DNA from: Winogradskyella sp. | GTDB lineage: Bacteria > Bacteroidota > Bacteroidia > Flavobacteriales > Flavobacteriaceae | DNA length: 64,000 nucleotides | NCBI RefSeq assembly: GCF_028289625.1 | Contig: NZ_JANQOM010000013.1 | Coordinates: 160,650 to 224,649 of the forward strand | Reading direction: 5' to 3' | Part shown: positions 39,404 to 49,757 of the stretch, one piece after another | How positions within the stretch are numbered: the stretch's first letter is position 1 | Layout: the number at the start of each line of letters is the position of its first letter | Position numbers and translations under genes: made by a program | The notes under the pieces: model-generated | What the model was told of the DNA's origin: nothing | Databases searched by the model: none | What the model saw: only the letters and a program-made list of their open reading frames with translations

Positions 39404-40156
39404 TCATCGATTTGGTTCATTTAGCATATTCTTCTTCTTCATTATTTTTAAAACAAAGTAGATAATCGTTGCTGTAATCGCGCCATATAACCAAAACCTG
39501 GCGTCGGATTCAAAAGGTTCTTTTTGACAAAGCCTGCAAACCACATCAAACATCCAAAAGAGTAAAAAGACAGCGCAAAGGCCATTTTTTTCTTTTTTCA
39601 GTACTTTTTTAATACTGAATGGATATTTGGGTTTTTTGTAGTTTTTAAATGTTGGAATAATTGCTGGTACTGTTTCTGCCCAATCTGTATAAATTTGGCC
39701 AAATTTTGAACGAAGAAAACTCTCTTCCACATACATAATACGTACATAGTAAGAGATATAAAACAATACAAAAGCAATTATAAACCAAAAATTCTCAGTA
39801 AGCATTGCTACACCCAGCCACATAAAAAAGTTCCCTAGATATAAGGGGTGACGAACAATTGAATACATACCTGTTGTATTGATTTCGTCTGCTATTTGGC
39901 CGTCTTTCGTATTTCTACCAGATGTGTTTTTAGGTGTGTGACCAACCGTTATAATTCTGATTATTAAACCTAATAAGCTTATAAAGAGTGATAAAAATTC
40001 GAAACTTTCGGCAAGCCAAGTATTAGGTTTTTCAATTTCATTGTATTCTTTATGGATAAAAACCAAAAGTCCTATCCCTAAAACTATTAATGGCAAATAA
40101 CTCCTATTCTTAAATAGAAAATTGCCTTGTGTCTTTAGTTCTTCTTGTAATGCCAT
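39404..40156 (-). CDS. Isoprenylcysteine carboxyl methyltransferase-like membrane protein
   Basis: TTGMYSIVRHPLYLGNFFMWLGVAM...YVEESFLRSKFG; TM segments. Confidence 0.83.
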   Translation of the reverse strand: MALQEELKTQGNFLFKNRSYLPLIVLGIGLLVFIHKEYNEIEKPNTWLAESFEFLSLFISLLGLIIRIITVGHTPKNTSGRNTKDGQIADEINTTGMYSIVRHPLYLGNFFMWLGVAMLTENFWFIIAFVLFYISYYVRIMYVEESFLRSKFGQIYTDWAETVPAIIPTFKNYKKPKYPFSIKKVLKKEKNGLCAVFLLFWMFDVVCRLCQKEPFESDARFWLYGAITATIIYFVLKIMKKKNMLNEPNR

Positions 40157-40160
40157 AATT

Positions 40161-40715
40161 TTAAAATTTATATGTGAAACCGAGCGTTGGCGTATTTTCT
40201 ACAAACCCAGAAACCATCTGAAATTTTTTGTCTTTATTAAAGGGTTTTGTAAATAAATAACTCATCCCAGTACCAATAACTGCACCTGCAAGTACATCCC
40301 AACCATCGTGTTTATTAGCCTTTATTCTTGTATAACCAACATATCCTGCTATGGCATAGGCTGGGATTCCGTATTCCCATCCGTAGCGTTTTTGTAAAAA
40401 TCCTGCGCTAGCAAATGCCACTGAAGTATGTGCAGATGGAAAACTGTAATTATTTTCACCATTTGGTCGCTCTTTATTTATAGTAAATTTTAGTGCATAA
40501 GAAAGCGCTACTGTAGTAGCCAAAACCTTTGTAAACTGATAGGCCCCTTTTTGCCCATCTCCCCAAATAAATGTAGAGCTTAGCGTTAGCGTCGGCAATG
40601 CTACGACCAAAATATCACCTGCAATTTTATGGCGCTGATTACTAATTGTTAAAGGCTCTTGTGCGTTTACACAAAAACTTATTAAAGTCGCTTGGATGAT
40701 AATAAACTTTTTCAT
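40161..40715 (-). CDS. PAP2 family phosphatase
   Basis: KERPNGENNYSFPSAHTSVAFASAGFL, GYTRIKANKHDGWDVLAGAVIG. Confidence 0.92.
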   Translation of the reverse strand: MKKFIIIQATLISFCVNAQEPLTISNQRHKIAGDILVVALPTLTLSSTFIWGDGQKGAYQFTKVLATTVALSYALKFTINKERPNGENNYSFPSAHTSVAFASAGFLQKRYGWEYGIPAYAIAGYVGYTRIKANKHDGWDVLAGAVIGTGMSYLFTKPFNKDKKFQMVSGFVENTPTLGFTYKF

Positions 40716-40721
40716 GCTACT

Positions 40722-41942
40722 TTAATTATTAATATGTCCGCCAACGAGTAAACCACTTGGTACATTTGTTGGAATTGTTCTGTTAAAATTTGGGTCATTA
40801 AGCGCTTTCATAAAAGCAATGATCGCATCTGTAACATCATCATCCATATCTAAATCTCTTGCTAACGGATCAATATTATTTATACTTAGGTGAGTATTAA
40901 TCATATCAGCATCTCCTTCTGAAATTTCCTCATAAAAATCCATGACTTCTTCGAGTGACGTATGCATACCATTGTGCATGTAAGGAGCGGTTAACGACAA
41001 ATTCCGCAATGTTGGTGTTCTAAAGGCATACGTACCTGTACCAGCATCGGTTTCTGGTAATTTAGGATTATCTGGTACCCCTAAAGTATGCAATTGAAAA
41101 TCTGAAAACATCGGTCCACCATGGCATTCTGCACAGCCAACATTGATAAAAGCATTCATGCCATTAACTTGTTGGTCAGTCATTGCAGATGCATCACCTC
41201 GCATATACCTATCAAAAGGGCTATTCGTTGCTATAAGTGTTCTTTCAAAAGAGGCTATGGCCTTAGCAATTTTATCTGTTGTTATCTCTTCTGTTCCAAA
41301 AGCATCTTGAAATGCCGCTTTATATTGTGGAATAGCCTCCAAACGATTTATAATGATATCGTATACTTGATTTTCTTCTATAGTTACACCTCTCATTTCT
41401 TCTTTAGAAAGCAATGGAAGTAGTGCTTGCGCTTCCAAGCTCATTGTTCTATTATCCCAAAACATTGGTGCATCCAATGGGTTTACTTGATTGTTAATTG
41501 TAATACCGTTAAATGCGGTATTAACTACTGTATGCGCATTTCTACCTGCAATAATATTACCTATGCGCTGCTCACCAAGCCCAATGCCACCAACACCTAT
41601 AGATAAATCCAAAGCATCTGCATACCCTTTGTCTGGGTGATGGCAAGTTGCACAAGCCACATCTTTACTACCTGATAAAATAGGATCCCAAAACAATTGC
41701 CGACCCAAATCTATTTTTTCGGCTGACATTTCATTAGAGTCAGGCACTGGTGAATATTCTGGAAGCGGTGAGATGATATTTTCTATTTCAGTTACAGAAT
41801 CAAAAAAACCTTCCTCTTCATCAACTACACAGCTAAAAAGAAAAAAGAGAATGATTAAAATGATGTTGAAAATCAATAGATTTCTTGGTGTAATGTATGA
41901 CTTGATTTTATCCATTTTAATTGGTTCGAAATTCAATTTCAA
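40722..41942 (-). CDS. Di-haem cytochrome c peroxidase (MauG/CcpA family)
   Basis: CATCHHPDKGYAD and CAECHGGPMFSDF haem motifs; LGRQLFWDPILSGSKDVACATC; APYMHNGMHTSLEEVMDFY. Confidence 0.93.
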   Translation of the reverse strand: MKLNFEPIKMDKIKSYITPRNLLIFNIILIILFFLFSCVVDEEEGFFDSVTEIENIISPLPEYSPVPDSNEMSAEKIDLGRQLFWDPILSGSKDVACATCHHPDKGYADALDLSIGVGGIGLGEQRIGNIIAGRNAHTVVNTAFNGITINNQVNPLDAPMFWDNRTMSLEAQALLPLLSKEEMRGVTIEENQVYDIIINRLEAIPQYKAAFQDAFGTEEITTDKIAKAIASFERTLIATNSPFDRYMRGDASAMTDQQVNGMNAFINVGCAECHGGPMFSDFQLHTLGVPDNPKLPETDAGTGTYAFRTPTLRNLSLTAPYMHNGMHTSLEEVMDFYEEISEGDADMINTHLSINNIDPLARDLDMDDDVTDAIIAFMKALNDPNFNRTIPTNVPSGLLVGGHINN

Positions 41943-42157
41943 GTCAAAAGTAAGTGGGTAGGTAATTCTTCAAAAATGAGAGTGGTTCAGAATACGCATG
42001 CTGTACACTTTATCAAAAAACAATACTTTATAAATTGATTATCAGCATCTTAACAGAAATCTTAAATCAAGATTCAAAACGTTCAGAATTCGTATTTTGT
42101 ACGTTTTAAGCTTATTTTTAGGAAAAATGGAGAATTTTTAAACTCTAAAATGTATGC

Positions 42158-43171
42158 CTAAACCAACTGTTTTTTATACTGGCTTGGTGTTACTCCTGTT
42201 AACTTTTTAAAAGTGGTATTGAAGGAAGATTTTGAACTAAAACCAACTTCATTGGCGATGCCCAAAAGGGTGTAGTTTTTGTAGGTCTCGTTTTTTAAAC
42301 ACTCTATAAACTCTTCAACCCTATATTGATTCAATAAATCTTGAAATCCAATCTTCAAATGAACATTTAAAATCTCTGATAAATGTTGTCTAGGAATATT
42401 CATTTGACTTGCGACTTCATTTACTGTAATCTTATTGTTTTTAAAAAGTTTCTCTTCCTCCATCAAACGGAATAAATGAGCTTTATACCTCTCAATATTA
42501 TTTCCATTTAAACTAGACGTTTTATATTTAGAATCATTGGATTTTGGGAGTACATCTTTAGGTGTAATAATAAGTTTATAGAGCACATAGTAAAATAAGA
42601 AAACCGCCGCTAATATAGTTCCATAGCTATCCAAGAAGTAAGGTGACTCCGTTGAATTAGTTATTAAAAAAGCCAATTCATCTATGGTGAAAATTATAGT
42701 CAATGGAATAATAAATGCTAACAGCCATTTTTCCTTTTTCCTTGTTATGATATCATATATTGCATAGCCAAGCATGGCTAAAAAGACAAGCTCTGTAATT
42801 ACATGAGCAATTTTAAAAAGAAGTCCTTTTTCGATAGTATAGAAGCTGTCTAAGGTTTTGTAAACAACTGTTATAATATAGGGTATAAAAAACCATAAAT
42901 CCTTATTATTAAACTCGTCTTTACCAGATTTATAATAACGAACAAACAAAAAGAAGAACGTGATGATCAAAGTATCATGAAATAAGAACCAGTCAGTATT
43001 TTGCATGAATAAGTTATAGTCGTCATCACCAACCGCATAGAATACTACAGATATAATGCATCCTAATAATAACCAAAAGTTTACCTTTTTATATTCCTGT
43101 CTCCGCTGAATAAGGATAAACAATAAAAAGACACCCTGCAATAAGGCAATTATTTGAATAGTTCTTAACAT
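42158..43171 (-). CDS. AraC-family transcriptional regulator with N-terminal membrane domain
   Basis: Several TM segments then ITVNEVASQMNIPRQHLSEILN...LLGIANEVGFSSKSSFNTTFKKLTGVTPSQYKK. Confidence 0.9.
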   Translation of the reverse strand: MLRTIQIIALLQGVFLLFILIQRRQEYKKVNFWLLLGCIISVVFYAVGDDDYNLFMQNTDWFLFHDTLIITFFFLFVRYYKSGKDEFNNKDLWFFIPYIITVVYKTLDSFYTIEKGLLFKIAHVITELVFLAMLGYAIYDIITRKKEKWLLAFIIPLTIIFTIDELAFLITNSTESPYFLDSYGTILAAVFLFYYVLYKLIITPKDVLPKSNDSKYKTSSLNGNNIERYKAHLFRLMEEEKLFKNNKITVNEVASQMNIPRQHLSEILNVHLKIGFQDLLNQYRVEEFIECLKNETYKNYTLLGIANEVGFSSKSSFNTTFKKLTGVTPSQYKKQLV

Positions 43172-43261
43172 GAAAACAAATGTAGAAAAATGATATTAAC
43201 GCAGAATAAGAGCTTTGTATTGCATAACATTTCTATTGTTTTATTCTATAACGCACAAAAG

Positions 43262-46200
43262 TTAAAACCCAAAACCTAACTGAAATGCTATACGCAAGTC
43301 ATCGCTACTACTAAATGCCGAAATATGAGCGGTCATCATCTGTGCCATATTAACAAAGAAGCCACCACCAACAGAGTTGTTCCACTTGTCTGAATTGTCA
43401 TTTTCTAACCAAACGCGTCCATAATCTACACCTCCAAAAACACCAATATGGATTGGTAATAGCCCAGTTTTTAAACGTCCAAAATTCCAACGAACATCTG
43501 TAGATTGCGAAAAAGCAGATTTACCCGTAAAACGTTGGAATCTGTAGCCCCTAAGTCCTGTTCTTGCCCCCAAGGTTGCCCCTTGGTAAAATTCAAAACC
43601 ATCACCCAAATTGACATGACCTCTCAAATTTGTTGCCAAAACCAATTGCCCACTTGGCACCAACCTATAATCAAAGCCCAATTCAGGTATGATATAACCA
43701 AAGCCTTTCGTAGTATCAACGTTGTTTCTGTATCCAAGATGTAATGATGTTTGGAATCCAAGTGTTGGAAATGCATCATCGTCTTTATTGACGTATTGAT
43801 ACTTGGCGTCTACGCCATAGAAATCCTGCATATCAAATACGGCATCATCTGCTGGTAAGCTTTCTATAAATCGTCCTGCTGTTCGCTCAACCTCATTACT
43901 TTCGTAAGTAATACCAAACTTTAGAACACCGCCCATTTTTCCACGCCAAATTAAGGATGGAGTAAATCTTAATGTTCTTATTTTTACCCTGTTAAAATCT
44001 CTATCCACATCTAAGCCATCATTTTCATCAGCTTCTGGGTTGGGTGTTTCATTACCAAAACCAAAAAAGTTAACCGCAAAGTTAGGGCTGTTAAAGTGTG
44101 CTTCCACACCAAAATTGACATTTGGTAAGATATTGGCAAATTCTCCATTATAATTCAAATCAAAACCACTTGTTGCGAAATAATAGGACGCAGTTACTTG
44201 ATGTTGTGACGTAAAAGGATTACGCTCAAATCCATAGTTGGTCCATACTGCATTAACACCAATTCTTAATCCATCGTCAGGATTGGCCCCTAAACTGGGT
44301 AATATTTGGGTGGTGTTATTTTTTAATTTTTTGTAATCATAAACGTTGGTCATGTAGTTGTCCGAAAACTTCTCGTGCCCCTTGTTTGTTACTACTGTGC
44401 TCTTTTTTGATTTATAGTCATAATACGTTACACGTTTTCCGTTTTTGATGTTGTAGGTGTCATTATTTTGCCCACCAACCAATCGCACTTTTATTAATTG
44501 GTTACCATCGCCAAAAACTTCAAGTACATCATCGTCATCCAAGGCATAAATCCAGATTTCCTTGGTGTCCTCGTGATTATAAGTTCGTTCATGGAAGATG
44601 TCTTTTTTCTCACCTCCTTTGATTCTATACGCCGTCACTTTCGTTTTACCATTTGGTAAGCGTTCTACATCAAACCAATCATCTTTATTAGTTCCTTTTA
44701 TGACAGCATATTTATTTATGAGTTCAAAATAACGATCAGAGATTTTCTGAAGGTTTGCACGTCTGGCTTTTAAGGTTCTTTTTATTTCCTCGATAGTTTC
44801 ATCCCTTATTTCTTCGGGTATATTTAGAAATACCTTTTCAATGATATCGTCAGTAACATTGTCTTGTATATGTTTTACTTCTGCATCCCAAACTGTTTTT
44901 TCGGATTGTGCAATGATTTCCATATCTAATGGATACGGTTCTACATTGACACCTTTTACATCTTCGAGGTCATCAGAGTATTTACGCAGTAAACGGGCCG
45001 TTGGAATCAACTTTACTGCGGCTCCTAATAAAAAGCCGTCAGACATTCTAGAAAATGCCTGATCGCGGTCTCTAGGCATCGGCCGATATACTTTTTTACC
45101 ATTCTCTTTAAACTCTATCCATCTCCACTGATCTTGATGCCTATCCCAATCTCCAATGAGCATATCGAATAATCTAGCTTTGATGTAGGCGGCCTCATCA
45201 ACAACGATGTCTTCATCCTTATGGATTTTTGCCATCATATCGTTGGTACTTATCAATTCGTCTTGATAGCCGAAACTAGCCTGGTCGCTATGACCCTCCG
45301 ACGTATGCTCTTCAATCATATAAAGCTCGTCACCAAAGTCGTCGTTATACTTACCTAAGGTTTCTTGCTTAGGTATGTAATAAAGTACAGGGTTGGTATG
45401 ATATACGCCAATAGCATCAGCTAAACCCCCAACGACAAATGGCGCATAAGGATGTGCGCCTGTGAACACATCTAAAATAAGGTCTTCGGTTTCTGTATCA
45501 TCAAACTGACCTTCGATGTATTGATCTTTAAAAACTACGGCCTGTAAATACTGCAAAGCCTGCTTTCTAAGGGCTCGCATTACATACTGCGCGCCATTTT
45601 TGTCTTCGAGACGTAATGATTTTGACTGATTTCCGCCTCCTTTTCTAACCACCTTTAAACCTCCAAACAAAGTATCTAGCATTACATTTGGTGCCTTTAC
45701 TGGAGTGCTGTAATACTTTCTAAAACGGTCTCCCCATAAAAATTTTCCAAAACCACTTATATCCGTTTCTTCTTCAGAGTATATGGATGCTGATGTATGC
45801 TCTGGCAGATTGGTTTTAAAATCTCTTTTGGTGTCTTCTTTGTATTCTGAAAATACTGTAGATTGAAATACGTCTTTCTCTTCTTCAGCTGAATAAAACG
45901 ATACATGAGATGAACCATCTTTATACACTATTAACTTGGCATAACCTACTGTACCATAACCAAACTTTCCATTTCCAGTATTTCTTACGGCCGAAATTTT
46001 CGAACCAGAGCCTGATACGATTTGGTGCAAGTTATCTTCTACAATGTATTGTAAATTATGATCATGCCCAGAGACAAACACTACTTTATCATTGGCTTGA
46101 GCCAGAGTTACCAGATGTCTCTTAAAGTCATTATATCTTGGATTTTGAAGATCTACATTGGCAACACCACTGGTTTTTCTAATTATATTTTTTAGTGTCC

Positions 46201-46939
46201 CTAATATGGGTAAAGGTTTCATATGACTGCCAAATGAGTATTGACCTCCATGTGAACCATTGGTATACATTGGATGGTGAATAGCAACTACTGTTGTTTT
46301 ACCTCTTGCTTTTTTAATGAGGCTGTCAAATTCATCTAAAAAATCGGCTCTAGTTTTAATATCACAATCGTCATTAATGGTGGGATGTTTGTCCCAATTG
46401 GTAATATACCAATGGGAATCAACAAGTATTAATTCTATGTCATCGGCAATATGTATCTTATCAATAGGACAACCATTTTCGGGTAAAAACGTATTCTTTC
46501 CCAAAGCCTCTTCTACAAGCTTCTCTTGCCTCTTTAAACTTCCTACACCAGAATACCAATCGTGATTACCAGGAATGAAAATAGTTTCACCTTTAAAGTC
46601 TTTTACCGCATCTATTTGTACTTGTAACCTGTGCTTAGCCAATTCATATTCGCTTGATGATTTTTTTGGCAGACCCTTTTCGTAGATATTATCGCCCAAA
46701 AAAATTGCTGTACTGTTTTCTGAAGCTTTTTTAAGTTCTTTACCAAATGCTAGTATAGCTTTATCTATTTGTCCAAGTTGAGAGTTTCCTGCATCACCGA
46801 TAAGATAAAATGTATGTTTAACTTCTTTCTGTGGTGGTGCTTGTTGTGCATGTTCTCCATCATATTGTGCTTTATAGGTTGCGCAAGAATTAATTAAAAA
46901 AACGGATACAATAAATGAGAGGGAGTGTTTAAACTTCAT
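43262..46939 (-). CDS. Lipoprotein: metallophosphoesterase + kinase-like segment + BamA-type beta-barrel (ORF track start 46987)
   Basis: Lipobox SVFLINSCATY; LIGDAGNS, FLGDNIYEKGL, FIPGNHDWYSG, VAIHHPMY, VSGHDHNLQY; ARLFDMLIGDWDRHQDQWRW and YRPMPRDRDQAF; TLGARTGLRGYRFQRFTGKSAF and C-terminal FQLGFGF. Confidence 0.82.
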   Translation of the reverse strand: MKFKHSLSFIVSVFLINSCATYKAQYDGEHAQQAPPQKEVKHTFYLIGDAGNSQLGQIDKAILAFGKELKKASENSTAIFLGDNIYEKGLPKKSSSEYELAKHRLQVQIDAVKDFKGETIFIPGNHDWYSGVGSLKRQEKLVEEALGKNTFLPENGCPIDKIHIADDIELILVDSHWYITNWDKHPTINDDCDIKTRADFLDEFDSLIKKARGKTTVVAIHHPMYTNGSHGGQYSFGSHMKPLPILGTLKNIIRKTSGVANVDLQNPRYNDFKRHLVTLAQANDKVVFVSGHDHNLQYIVEDNLHQIVSGSGSKISAVRNTGNGKFGYGTVGYAKLIVYKDGSSHVSFYSAEEEKDVFQSTVFSEYKEDTKRDFKTNLPEHTSASIYSEEETDISGFGKFLWGDRFRKYYSTPVKAPNVMLDTLFGGLKVVRKGGGNQSKSLRLEDKNGAQYVMRALRKQALQYLQAVVFKDQYIEGQFDDTETEDLILDVFTGAHPYAPFVVGGLADAIGVYHTNPVLYYIPKQETLGKYNDDFGDELYMIEEHTSEGHSDQASFGYQDELISTNDMMAKIHKDEDIVVDEAAYIKARLFDMLIGDWDRHQDQWRWIEFKENGKKVYRPMPRDRDQAFSRMSDGFLLGAAVKLIPTARLLRKYSDDLEDVKGVNVEPYPLDMEIIAQSEKTVWDAEVKHIQDNVTDDIIEKVFLNIPEEIRDETIEEIKRTLKARRANLQKISDRYFELINKYAVIKGTNKDDWFDVERLPNGKTKVTAYRIKGGEKKDIFHERTYNHEDTKEIWIYALDDDDVLEVFGDGNQLIKVRLVGGQNNDTYNIKNGKRVTYYDYKSKKSTVVTNKGHEKFSDNYMTNVYDYKKLKNNTTQILPSLGANPDDGLRIGVNAVWTNYGFERNPFTSQHQVTASYYFATSGFDLNYNGEFANILPNVNFGVEAHFNSPNFAVNFFGFGNETPNPEADENDGLDVDRDFNRVKIRTLRFTPSLIWRGKMGGVLKFGITYESNEVERTAGRFIESLPADDAVFDMQDFYGVDAKYQYVNKDDDAFPTLGFQTSLHLGYRNNVDTTKGFGYIIPELGFDYRLVPSGQLVLATNLRGHVNLGDGFEFYQGATLGARTGLRGYRFQRFTGKSAFSQSTDVRWNFGRLKTGLLPIHIGVFGGVDYGRVWLENDNSDKWNNSVGGGFFVNMAQMMTAHISAFSSSDDLRIAFQLGFGF

Positions 46940-46997
46940 TTGTCTGTTAGTTAAAGAATAAATAAAGTTACAGTTTTTTTCTAACACAAAAAATGTT

Positions 46998-48128
46998 CTA
47001 CCACCAAACGGTATGCTTCATATTTGGACTAGCAATATTAATGGGTTCACCAATCATTGGGGTCGTCAATGGCATTTGTAATTCTTTAGCTTTTTTTTGC
47101 ACACGTTCTATTGGATCAGTCCACGAATGCAGTGCTAACTTAAATGCTCCCCAATGAATAGGCATCATAGCTCTAGCTTGCACATCCACTCCTGCTTGTG
47201 CTGTCTCCTCTGGGAACATGTGTATGTCTGGCCACATCTTATTGTATTGACCACATTCCATCATAGCAAAATCAAAAGGCCCATACTTATCGCCAATTTG
47301 TTTAAAATGCGGCCCATAACCACTATCGCCACTAAAAAACAAACTTGTACTATCTGACTTAATTACCCAAGAACCCCATAAGGTACTCTGCCGATTACTA
47401 AACTTTCTACCTGAAAAATGCTGTGCAGGTGTACAAACTAACTGAATGCCCTTAAAAGTAGTTTCTTGCCACCAATCCATTTCTGATATTTTGTTACTAT
47501 CAATATCCCAAGATTCCAAATGTATTCCGACACCTAAGGGTACATAAAAGGCCTCAACTTTATGCCTTAACTTTTTAATAGATTCATAGTCCAAATGATC
47601 GTAATGGTCATGCGAGATGACGACTGCATCAATTTTTGGAAGTTTTTCAATTTCAATGGGTAATTCCTTACTAAAGCGCTTCCCACCAAGCAAAGGGTGA
47701 GGCGCTGGCACATCGCTAAGCATTGGGTCTATAAGAATATTTTTATCATCTATTTGTAAAAGAAATGACGAATGCCCAAACCAAATGAGACGTGCTCCTT
47801 CAGCATAGTTAGAGACTGCTGCAGAATCTACTTTTTGAACTTTTAAGTCGGTATTAGGTCTTCCTGCCTCAACTTTCTCAAAAAAGAATTTCCTAGATAT
47901 TTTTAGGATTTCTGAAAAGCTCGGATCTTTAGGTACATCTTTTTCATTTACAAAAACACCATCCTTAAACTGTCTTGAAGAACTGTAACGTTCTTGCCTC
48001 TGCTCAGAGATATCACCTCCAAAAGATGGATAAAAATTAACGAATAACATAAAAGCTATCACCAATAAAGCAATTATCCCTAAAATTGATACTAACATAC
48101 GTTTTAATAATTTCTTTATTCTTTTCAT
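46998..48128 (-). CDS. MBL-fold metallohydrolase, NAPE-PLD/UlaG-like
   Basis: RLIWFGHSSFLLQIDDKNILIDPML, VVISHDHYDHLDYESIKKL, SLFFSGDSGYGPHF, MMPIHWGAFKLALH. Confidence 0.9.
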   Translation of the reverse strand: MKRIKKLLKRMLVSILGIIALLVIAFMLFVNFYPSFGGDISEQRQERYSSSRQFKDGVFVNEKDVPKDPSFSEILKISRKFFFEKVEAGRPNTDLKVQKVDSAAVSNYAEGARLIWFGHSSFLLQIDDKNILIDPMLSDVPAPHPLLGGKRFSKELPIEIEKLPKIDAVVISHDHYDHLDYESIKKLRHKVEAFYVPLGVGIHLESWDIDSNKISEMDWWQETTFKGIQLVCTPAQHFSGRKFSNRQSTLWGSWVIKSDSTSLFFSGDSGYGPHFKQIGDKYGPFDFAMMECGQYNKMWPDIHMFPEETAQAGVDVQARAMMPIHWGAFKLALHSWTDPIERVQKKAKELQMPLTTPMIGEPINIASPNMKHTVWW

Positions 48129-48778
48129 TTAATTAGCTTTAGAATATCTTTATTCTCTAAAAATGATTTCTCGGCACCTGTCAACCCTACTTGAAACATT
48201 GCCTTTGCTAATTCTGTAGATTTAATAGATGCATTTTTTCCGAAAAGCTTAATAATAGGGTATAAGCTACGACTTATAGTATACATTAAATTGGGTTCTT
48301 TTCGTTTTTTAACTGGGAAAATATAGGCAGGTCGAAAACTATAGAATTCTAACCCAGAATTGGCCATAAAATTTTCTGCCATTCCTTTATAACGTGCAAA
48401 GGACGTACGACTCTTTTCTGTACAATCCGCTCCAGCTCCACTTAAAAAACACAACCTTGCTTTTGGGCTTTCCCTTTTTAGCATGTTAACAAAAGTCTTG
48501 GTGTAATCAACTGTAATTTCCTTAAACTTAACATCTGGAACAGCACCAGTATAAACTCCAATACAGAAATAAGCAATATCTATGTCCTTGAACTGGTCTT
48601 TGATATTTTCATAATTTAAAAAGTCTTTATGAATGACCTCAATTAACTTTTCATCTTTAATGTTTGTTTCTCTGCGTGTAATTGAAATTACCTTTTCTAT
48701 TTGATTATTTTTCAAACAATGCTGAAGCACAATACTTCCAACCATTCCTGTAGCACCAGTAATAATAACCTTTTTCAT
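48125..48778 (-). CDS. NAD(P)H-binding Rossmann protein
   Basis: KVIITGATGMVGSIVLQHCLKN, DIAYFCIGVYTG, FLSGAGADCTEKSRTSFARYKGMAE. Confidence 0.88.
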   Translation of the reverse strand: MKKVIITGATGMVGSIVLQHCLKNNQIEKVISITRRETNIKDEKLIEVIHKDFLNYENIKDQFKDIDIAYFCIGVYTGAVPDVKFKEITVDYTKTFVNMLKRESPKARLCFLSGAGADCTEKSRTSFARYKGMAENFMANSGLEFYSFRPAYIFPVKKRKEPNLMYTISRSLYPIIKLFGKNASIKSTELAKAMFQVGLTGAEKSFLENKDILKLIK

Positions 48779-48782
48779 AAAG

Positions 48783-49694
48783 CTAATTTTGAATTCGATA
48801 TTTCACCGGACTCATGCCTGTTTGCCTTTTAAAGAGTTTACTAAAGTGTTGTGGGTATTCAAAACCTAGGCCATAGGCAATCTCACTAATCGATACTGTA
48901 CTACCTAACAATTTATTCTTAGCGCTATTTACGATAAAGGCATAAATATGATCCTTGGCACTTTTGCCAGTTTCTTTCTTTAATAAATCGCTCAAATAAT
49001 TAGACGACATATTAAGTTGCTCACCACAATACTTTACGGAGGGCACACCTAATTCTGTAGGTTTTTCTGAGTTAAAATAATCTTTTAAGAAGTGTTCAAA
49101 TTCAGCAACATGGTCTTGATGCAAATTAGTTCTTACGTAAAACTGTCGGTCGTAAAAGCGATTGCAGTAATCTAAAATTAGTTCGATGGTAGAAATTATT
49201 AATTTTTGACTATGCTTATCAATATTCTGATTAATCTCTGTTACAATCTTTCTCACCAAATCAGTCAGAGTTGCTTTTTCATCTTCGGAAATGTGTAGGG
49301 CTTCATGAACTTCGTAATCAAAGAAATTATATTGGTTTATTGTTTTTCCTAATACCGATTTACGAATCAAATCTGGGTGAAAGGCCAACATCCAACCTTT
49401 GGCATCTGCCGAGATAGTTTTTTCTTCTACAGATAACACCTGATTAGGCTTAGAAAATACCATTGTCCCATCTGTAAAATCATAACTGTTGCGACCATAT
49501 CCCATTGACCCTTCTATACCGTCCTTTAATGAAATGGCAAACAATTCCGTATTGTATTTCACCCCTAGATACTGATTAAAATCTGGCATGTCTTTAGCCC
49601 AAACTACGTCCACCAATGGATGTTTAGGTGTAGGAAAACCAAAAGCTCTGCAGGCTTCGCCTATCGATTTTATTTGAATAATTTCGCTCATCAA
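48783..49694 (-). CDS. AraC-family transcriptional regulator
   Basis: LNMSSNYLSDLLKKETGKSAKDHIY...STVSISEIAYGLGFEYPQHFSKLFKRQTGMSPVKYR. Confidence 0.93.
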   Translation of the reverse strand: MMSEIIQIKSIGEACRAFGFPTPKHPLVDVVWAKDMPDFNQYLGVKYNTELFAISLKDGIEGSMGYGRNSYDFTDGTMVFSKPNQVLSVEEKTISADAKGWMLAFHPDLIRKSVLGKTINQYNFFDYEVHEALHISEDEKATLTDLVRKIVTEINQNIDKHSQKLIISTIELILDYCNRFYDRQFYVRTNLHQDHVAEFEHFLKDYFNSEKPTELGVPSVKYCGEQLNMSSNYLSDLLKKETGKSAKDHIYAFIVNSAKNKLLGSTVSISEIAYGLGFEYPQHFSKLFKRQTGMSPVKYRIQN

Positions 49695-49757
49695 ATCCTT
49701 TTTTTCAAAACAAAACAGGCAAAAGATGACCTATTGCCCGCCTTGGTAATAACCCAA

